A stretch of DNA of 49,207 bases. Origin: Bacteroidales bacterium (GTDB taxonomy: Bacteria; Bacteroidota; Bacteroidia; Bacteroidales; VadinHA17). Below are positions 44,887-49,207 of this stretch, one piece after another. Every line of letters starts with the position of its first letter. Position 1 is the stretch's first letter. The stretch spans positions 1 to 49,207 of the forward strand of contig PMIJ01000186.1 of assembly GCA_003157015.1 (NCBI GenBank). The letters run 5' to 3'. The notes below the pieces were generated by a model. That model was given only the letters and a program-made list of their open reading frames with translations. It searched no databases and was not told where the DNA came from. Both the position numbers and the translations under genes were made by a program.

Positions 44887-44924
44887 ATACCAGATCAAAC
44901 ATGAGCATTTAATGTGCCATATTA

Positions 44925-45833
44925 ATGAAAAACAGAAGCTTAGTATCGATAGATGATTTTTCAACAGAAGAGATTCTGAGGATCCTGGATCTGACTGAAG
45001 AATTTGAAAAAGAACCCACTCAAAAATTACTCGAGGGAAAAGTAATAGCAACTTTGTTTTTTGAGCCATCAACCCGGACAAGGTTAAGCTTTGAAAGTGC
45101 GATCAGCAGACTTGGCGGGAAAATTGTAGGTTTTTCTGATTCTACAAGTTCGAGTGTTTCAAAAGGAGAAACACTAAATGATACAATTCGGATGGTTAAC
45201 AGCTACTGCGATCTGATTGTTATTAGGCATCCGATTGAAGGGAGTGCAAGGTTTGCCAGTGAAATTGCAAGTGTGCCGGTTATTAATGCCGGAGATGGTG
45301 CAAACCAACACCCTACGCAAACATTGCTTGACCTGTATTCCATAAGAAAGACACAGGGTAGACTCGATAACCTGAACATTTTTATGGTAGGTGATCTTAA
45401 ATACGGAAGGACTGTTCACTCTCTGATGATGGCAATGTCGAGGTGGAATACAACTTTTAATTTCATTGCTCCCGATGAGCTTAAAATGCCTGATGAGTTT
45501 AAATTATATCTTGATAACCTTGGTCTCAGATATTATGAGCATAATGATTTTACAGATATAATATCAAAAGCAGATATTATATATATGACCAGGGTGCAGA
45601 AGGAAAGATTCTCCGATCCTATTGAATATGAGAAAGTCAAAAATGTATATGTTCTGAGAAACTCTATGTTGAAAAATACCAAGCCGAATATGCGGATATT
45701 ACATCCATTGCCAAGGGTAAATGAAATACATCAGGATGTTGACAGCAATCCAAAAGCCTATTATTTTGAACAGGCGTTGAATGGAGTTTATACACGTCAG
45801 GCAATTGTATGTTCTCTCTTAGGAATTAAGTAA
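44925..45833 (+). CDS. pyrB: Aspartate carbamoyltransferase, catalytic chain
   Basis: A 302-residue transcarbamylase catalysing the first committed step of pyrimidine synthesis, from carbamoyl phosphate and aspartate. [13 protein letters not shown] holds the carbamoyl-phosphate loop; the [13 protein letters not shown] 80s loop, [11 protein letters not shown] and the HPLPRVNEI aspartate loop near 260 are intact. Length matches the E. coli catalytic chain. It is followed 15 bases later by pyrI, so the enzyme is the allosteric class B type. The upstream leader (44887-44924) is too short to hold an attenuator like that of E. coli. Confidence 0.98.
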   Translation: MKNRSLVSIDDFSTEEILRILDLTEEFEKEPTQKLLEGKVIATLFFEPSTRTRLSFESAISRLGGKIVGFSDSTSSSVSKGETLNDTIRMVNSYCDLIVIRHPIEGSARFASEIASVPVINAGDGANQHPTQTLLDLYSIRKTQGRLDNLNIFMVGDLKYGRTVHSLMMAMSRWNTTFNFIAPDELKMPDEFKLYLDNLGLRYYEHNDFTDIISKADIIYMTRVQKERFSDPIEYEKVKNVYVLRNSMLKNTKPNMRILHPLPRVNEIHQDVDSNPKAYYFEQALNGVYTRQAIVCSLLGIK

Positions 45834-45848
45834 AAAAGGTCAGAAAAA

Positions 45849-46307
45849 ATGAAGGAAGCAAAACAAATGAGCGTGAGCGCCATTGAGAATGGAACAGTTA
45901 TTGATCATGTACCGGCAAATAATCTTTTTAAGGTAATTCAGATACTCGGTCTGGATCGTATCGAAAACCAGATTACATTCGGAACTAACCTGGAGAGTAA
46001 AAAGCTGGGCAGAAAAGCTATTATAAAGATCTCAGGCGTTTTTTTCGAAGATGAGGATATAAACAGGATTGCACTGGTTGCTCCCGATGCAAAATTGAAC
46101 ATCATTAAAGACTATGAAGTTGTTGAAAAGAAAGTTGTTGAAGTCCCGGATAATATAGTTGGAATAGCCAAGTGCATGAATCCTAAATGTATAACTAACT
46201 TTGAATCTGTAACCACAAGATTTAAAGTGATTTCAAAAAAGAATGTCTCCCTGAAATGTCACTATTGTGAAAAAATCACCACACAGGAGAATATGCAGAT
46301 TATATGA
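45849..46307 (+). CDS. pyrI: Aspartate carbamoyltransferase, regulatory chain
   Basis: A 152-residue regulatory subunit. The N-terminal nucleotide-binding domain contains GTVIDHVPANNLFKV and GRKAIIKISG; the C-terminal zinc domain has all four ligands (Cys109, Cys114, Cys137, Cys140 in CMNPKC and CHYC). It binds CTP or ATP and assembles with PyrB, 15 bases upstream. The first six residues (MKEAKQ) precede a second Met at 7 that would equally serve as start. The pathway link to pyrG at 23.7 kb is notable but the two loci are far apart. Confidence 0.97.
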   Translation: MKEAKQMSVSAIENGTVIDHVPANNLFKVIQILGLDRIENQITFGTNLESKKLGRKAIIKISGVFFEDEDINRIALVAPDAKLNIIKDYEVVEKKVVEVPDNIVGIAKCMNPKCITNFESVTTRFKVISKKNVSLKCHYCEKITTQENMQII

Positions 46308-46352
46308 TACTACTGTAATCCCTGAATTTTTGACCAATTTGAACCAATCGAT

Positions 46353-46381
46353 ATAGAGACAGGTCTAAGACCTGTCTCTGC
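46353..46381. repeat. Palindromic repeat, copy 3
   Basis: A 29-bp copy of the element at 17582-17610, differing at three positions: arms TAGAGACAGGTCT and AGACCTGTCTCT around one A. It lies in the 112-base gap between the convergent pyrI and DUF4293 genes and could fold into a strong hairpin in either transcript, possibly serving as terminator; no U-run follows. Confidence 0.85.
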
Positions 46382-46419
46382 TACATAAACAATGACCTGT
46401 TTCTCTGAAGCACAATCGT

Positions 46420-46887
46420 TTATCTCAATCTGTCATAAGATTTAACCAGCTGGTCATCTTTTCTTATTCCCCTGTAAGCTAAAATTGAAAGAATTAAAAT
46501 CAATACAGGCAAAATCATTTTAAATCCGGGAATTAGTCCAGCATCAAACTTTGAAACTATCCTGAATGAAACATGGATGTAAGCAATTACCAATATTCCG
46601 GCAAGAAAGATCAATAAACGTGATAGTTGCAACTGAAACTTCCTTTTTTTAAAGAAAAATATGGTCGCCAGTGAAATTACCGGAATCAGAACAATTAGAA
46701 CTGATAATGGCATAAGCTTTTCAAGAAGCTCTGTTGCTTTTCCGGCATTATCACGAACTACTTCATTGAATGATACCCTGATGACTGATCCTGTCTTTTC
46801 TGTAAAGTTCAAAAAGCTTCCAGGGATAAGTAATGAGGACAAAAGAACCATAATAAAAAGACAAACAGATTGAATGCGCTGAATCAT
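46420..46887 (-). CDS. DUF4293-family four-helix membrane protein
   Basis: A 155-residue inner-membrane protein. It starts MIQRIQSVCLFIMVLLSSLL, the DUF4293 signature beginning, followed by a periplasmic loop (about 28-56), three further helices (about 58-78, 85-107, 118-138) and a basic tail ending YDRLR. The family is confined to Bacteroidota and has no known function. It is a single-gene unit convergent with pyrI and divergent from the efflux operon. Confidence 0.82.
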   Translation of the reverse strand: MIQRIQSVCLFIMVLLSSLLIPGSFLNFTEKTGSVIRVSFNEVVRDNAGKATELLEKLMPLSVLIVLIPVISLATIFFFKKRKFQLQLSRLLIFLAGILVIAYIHVSFRIVSKFDAGLIPGFKMILPVLILILSILAYRGIRKDDQLVKSYDRLR

Positions 46888-47034
46888 AATTATCGAATTT
46901 TGGTCAAAATTAGTTTCTTTTTATTAAATATCTTAACGAATAAGAGCGATCTTATAATTAAAGCTAACAAACTATTTATGAAATTTTAACATATTATTCA
47001 TAATTCACACTATTCAGAACTACAATAAATGATC

Positions 47035-47042
47035 TACATTTG
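47035..47042 (+). promoter_or_regulatory. Candidate -7 element of the RND efflux operon
   Basis: TACATTTG fits the TANNTTTG -7 consensus, 95 bases before the adaptor ATG. No TTG is found at the -33 distance. The remaining spacer from 46888 is AT-rich, with no gene. Confidence 0.4.
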
Positions 47043-47136
47043 TCAGTTTAATAATTTAAAAGCTGGAAATGTTCAGAAACTGATCAACGAAACTTACTGA
47101 TTCAATACTAATTGGGAAATTTACAAGCCACATATT

Positions 47137-48210
47137 ATGACAGAATTTATGTTTAAGAAAAGCTTTTTCAATCTTCTTTTAATAATTGCATCTTCAGTAA
47201 TTTTTAATGCCTGCAAATCAGGGACTTCTAATAATAAGACCATCAACAGGCAGGCTGCTATTCTCAGGGTGGAAGGGATAATTGTCACTCCGTCTGTTTT
47301 GGACCAGACGATCTCTATTTCCGGAACTTTGAAGCCTTTTGAAGAAACTGTATTAATGCCTGAAGTTCCCGGCCGGGTCGTTGATATCAATTTGGCTGAA
47401 GGTGGATTTGCAAAAAAGGGAACTTTACTTGTTAAACTTTTTGACGGTGATCTGCAGGCTCAATTAAAGAAGTCAAAGGCCCAGTTGCAACTTGAAGAAC
47501 AAACAGAAAAAAGGCAGAGTGAACTTATGAAAGTTAATGGCATAAGCCAATTGGATCTTGACCAGACTATACTTCAGATAAATTCAATAAAAGCCGATAT
47601 TGAGGTGTTGGACGTGCTAATAAATAAAACAGAAGTGCGAGCTCCATTTGACGGGACTATCGGGCTGAGAAATGTAAGTATAGGAGCTCAAGTCACATCC
47701 TCAACTGCACTGGCAACGATACGGGATGTTAAACATCTTAAACTGGATTTCAGCGTACCTGAAAAATACAGCAGCACTATAAAGCCGGGATATAAAGTAA
47801 CATTCACCGTTCAGGGTGATGACAAAGAATATATTGCTACAGTTATGGCGACAGAACAGGGAATCGAATCCGATACCCGCAATTTAAACGGACGGGCAGT
47901 AGTCGAAAGTAATACAACATCTCTTATACCGGGTGAATTTGCAAATGTTGAACTTCGACTGAATGAAGATAAAGAAGCGCTTATGGTGCCTACTGAGGCT
48001 GTCATTCCACAGGCAAGAACAAAACAGCTTATTGTTGCTAAAAACGGGAAGGCCAGCTTTGTAACAATAGTGACAGGGATTCGGAATTCTTCATCTGTAC
48101 AGGTAATAAGCGGGATCAATCCCGGCGATACTGTTGTCACAACCGGGATACTCTTTCTTAAACCGAATGCTGCTCTGAAATTTTCTAAAGTTAAAAGCAA
48201 TCCTTTATGA
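47137..48210 (+). CDS. RND efflux periplasmic adaptor lipoprotein
   Basis: A 357-residue membrane-fusion protein. A lipoprotein signal ends IFNAC (Cys about 26); an internal ATG at 47149 (MFKKSFF) gives the more usual signal start. A first lipoyl half (PEVPGRVVDINLAEGGFAKK), short coiled hairpin, second lipoyl half (VRAPFDGTIGLRNVSIGAQV), beta-barrel and membrane-proximal domains follow, ending KPNAALKFSK. It is the adaptor of a tripartite pump, joined to the pump gene downstream by a 4-base overlap (ATGA). The outer-membrane channel gene is not visible; it may follow the pump outside the window. Confidence 0.93.
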   Translation: MTEFMFKKSFFNLLLIIASSVIFNACKSGTSNNKTINRQAAILRVEGIIVTPSVLDQTISISGTLKPFEETVLMPEVPGRVVDINLAEGGFAKKGTLLVKLFDGDLQAQLKKSKAQLQLEEQTEKRQSELMKVNGISQLDLDQTILQINSIKADIEVLDVLINKTEVRAPFDGTIGLRNVSIGAQVTSSTALATIRDVKHLKLDFSVPEKYSSTIKPGYKVTFTVQGDDKEYIATVMATEQGIESDTRNLNGRAVVESNTTSLIPGEFANVELRLNEDKEALMVPTEAVIPQARTKQLIVAKNGKASFVTIVTGIRNSSSVQVISGINPGDTVVTTGILFLKPNAALKFSKVKSNPL

Positions 48211-49207
48211 CATTATCCGATTTTGCAGTAAAAAGACCGGTCGCATCAATTGTAATGAGCCTGATAATTGTACTGTTTGGTGTTGTTGGATACAATTTTC
48301 TTGGAGTTCGTTTATATCCAGCAATTGACCCGCCAACTATAAATGTTCAAACTTCTTATGCTGGCGCAAATTCTGAAATTATGGAATCTCAGATAACCGA
48401 GCCATTAGAGAAGGCAATCAATGGAATAGAAGGCGTTAAAACTATTTCCTCATCATCCACTGTCGGTAGCAGTAATATTACTGTTGAGTTTAATGTCGGT
48501 GCCGATCTGGAAAAAGCTGCCAATGATGTGCGAGATAAAACATCACAGGCTGCGCGAAGTTTGCCCCAGGAATATGATGCTCCTCCCATAGTTACCAAAG
48601 CAGACGCTAACAGCGACCCGATTATAACGCTGGCTGTTCAAAGCACCACTCTTACAGCTACCGCTCTTAGTGATTATGCTGAGAATGTTTTACAGGAAAA
48701 ACTGCAGACAATCCCAGGAGTAAGTGCTGTCGGACTATTTGGACAAAAACGTCCCGCAATGCGACTCTGGCTGAATCCTGATAAGATGGCTGCATTCAAC
48801 ATAACAGCTCAGGATATCTTTTCAGCTTTGGTTAAAGAAAATATAGACCTTCCCGGTGGAAAAATAAGAGGCACCGGTACAGAACTTTTAGTAAAAACTC
48901 ACGGATTACTGGTTACTGAAGAAGATTTTAATAACCTGATTATCAGGCAGACTAATGATCAGATGATAAAGCTGAGCGATATCGGCGAAGCAATTCTTGG
49001 TCCCGAAAATGAAGAAACAGAAGTTAAACTGAATGGGGCCGAAGGTATAATGCTTGCTCTGGTCCCTCTTCCTGGAGCCAACACTATCGACATAGCAAAT
49101 GAATTTTATAAAAGATTTGATGATATTCAAAAAAATCTCCCTGCTGGTTTGACATTATATGTTGGCTATGACAAATCAAAGTTTGTGCGCCAGTCGGTGA
49201 AAGATGT
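48207..49207 (+). CDS. RND-family efflux pump (AcrB/MexB-like), 5' part only
   Basis: Open from ATG 48207 to the window end: 333 codons of a protein that is normally about 1,030 residues. The N-terminus MTLSDFAVKRPVASIVMSL is the HAE1-type start with TM1, followed by FLGVRLYPAIDPPTINVQT, the porter PN1 part (ITEPLEKAINGIEGVKTISS), DVRDKTSQAARSLP and the GQKRPAMRLWLNPDKM block. It is a proton-driven inner-membrane drug or metabolite exporter working with the adaptor upstream. The start overlaps the adaptor stop by four bases, showing translational coupling. The substrate is unknown. Confidence 0.95.
   Translation, partial: MTLSDFAVKRPVASIVMSLIIVLFGVVGYNFLGVRLYPAIDPPTINVQTSYAGANSEIMESQITEPLEKAINGIEGVKTISSSSTVGSSNITVEFNVGADLEKAANDVRDKTSQAARSLPQEYDAPPIVTKADANSDPIITLAVQSTTLTATALSDYAENVLQEKLQTIPGVSAVGLFGQKRPAMRLWLNPDKMAAFNITAQDIFSALVKENIDLPGGKIRGTGTELLVKTHGLLVTEEDFNNLIIRQTNDQMIKLSDIGEAILGPENEETEVKLNGAEGIMLALVPLPGANTIDIANEFYKRFDDIQKNLPAGLTLYVGYDKSKFVRQSVKD

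Overview
The window is a stretch of a moderately AT-rich Bacteroidota chromosome, probably Bacteroidales or Marinilabiliales-like. Three things point there. Promoters repeatedly match the phylum's TTG-N19/21-TANNTTTG consensus (positions 37-66 minus, 4812-4842, 9389-9418, 17470-17501 minus, 41913-41944). Shine-Dalgarno sequences are largely absent. The gene families are typical of the phylum: DUF4293, DUF349, DUF4369-thioredoxin, YncE-like lipoprotein with a BtuB-like receptor, OmpA with PD40 repeats, and peptidase-domain ABC exporters.

Layout. 1-4.7 kb: the 5' end of a tRNA, then an AraC-type regulator followed by two different single-chain aconitase/isopropylmalate-isomerase-type dehydratases, all on the minus strand. 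4.8-5.07 kb: an intergenic, promoter-driven structured RNA of about 215 nt whose ends pair; it is 6S-like. 5.3-10.9 kb: scattered housekeeping or accessory genes (BioG-like esterase, YihY-type membrane protein, ComB-like phosphatase, glycosyltransferase, thioredoxin-like lipid/peptide-redox protein). 10.9-17.5 kb: a complete cobalamin uptake operon on the minus strand (TonB-dependent receptor, propeller lipoprotein, binding protein, permease, ATPase) behind a cobalamin riboswitch with a consensus promoter. 17.6-21.4 kb: LacI-type regulator and a large transglutaminase lipoprotein whose N-terminus contains an inserted copy of a palindromic repeat. 21.6-27.4 kb: DUF349 protein, CTP synthase and YidC.

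27.6-37.3 kb is the most interesting part. A double-glycine peptide exporter pair (C39-peptidase ABC transporter plus HlyD) lies beside a sigma-70-family factor, a secreted TPR-CHAT protease with a C-terminal membrane anchor, a 44-codon double-glycine leader peptide gene (35361-35495), an anti-sigma-like membrane TPR protein and a soluble histidine kinase. I read this as one peptide-export and envelope-protease signalling locus. Its output is unknown.

37.4-49.2 kb: OmpA/PD40 protein (PorE-like architecture), QueE, 5'-nucleotidase-type lipoprotein, NamZ/DUF1343 protein, a single-domain response regulator with a divergent GroES-like protein, YigZ, PyrB-PyrI, DUF4293, and the start of an RND efflux operon whose pump gene runs off the window. 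Three copies of a 29-bp palindrome (17582, 20253, 46353) and one or two decayed 'cacaaag' type repeats are scattered between genes. No CRISPR array, insertion sequence, prophage or rRNA was seen.
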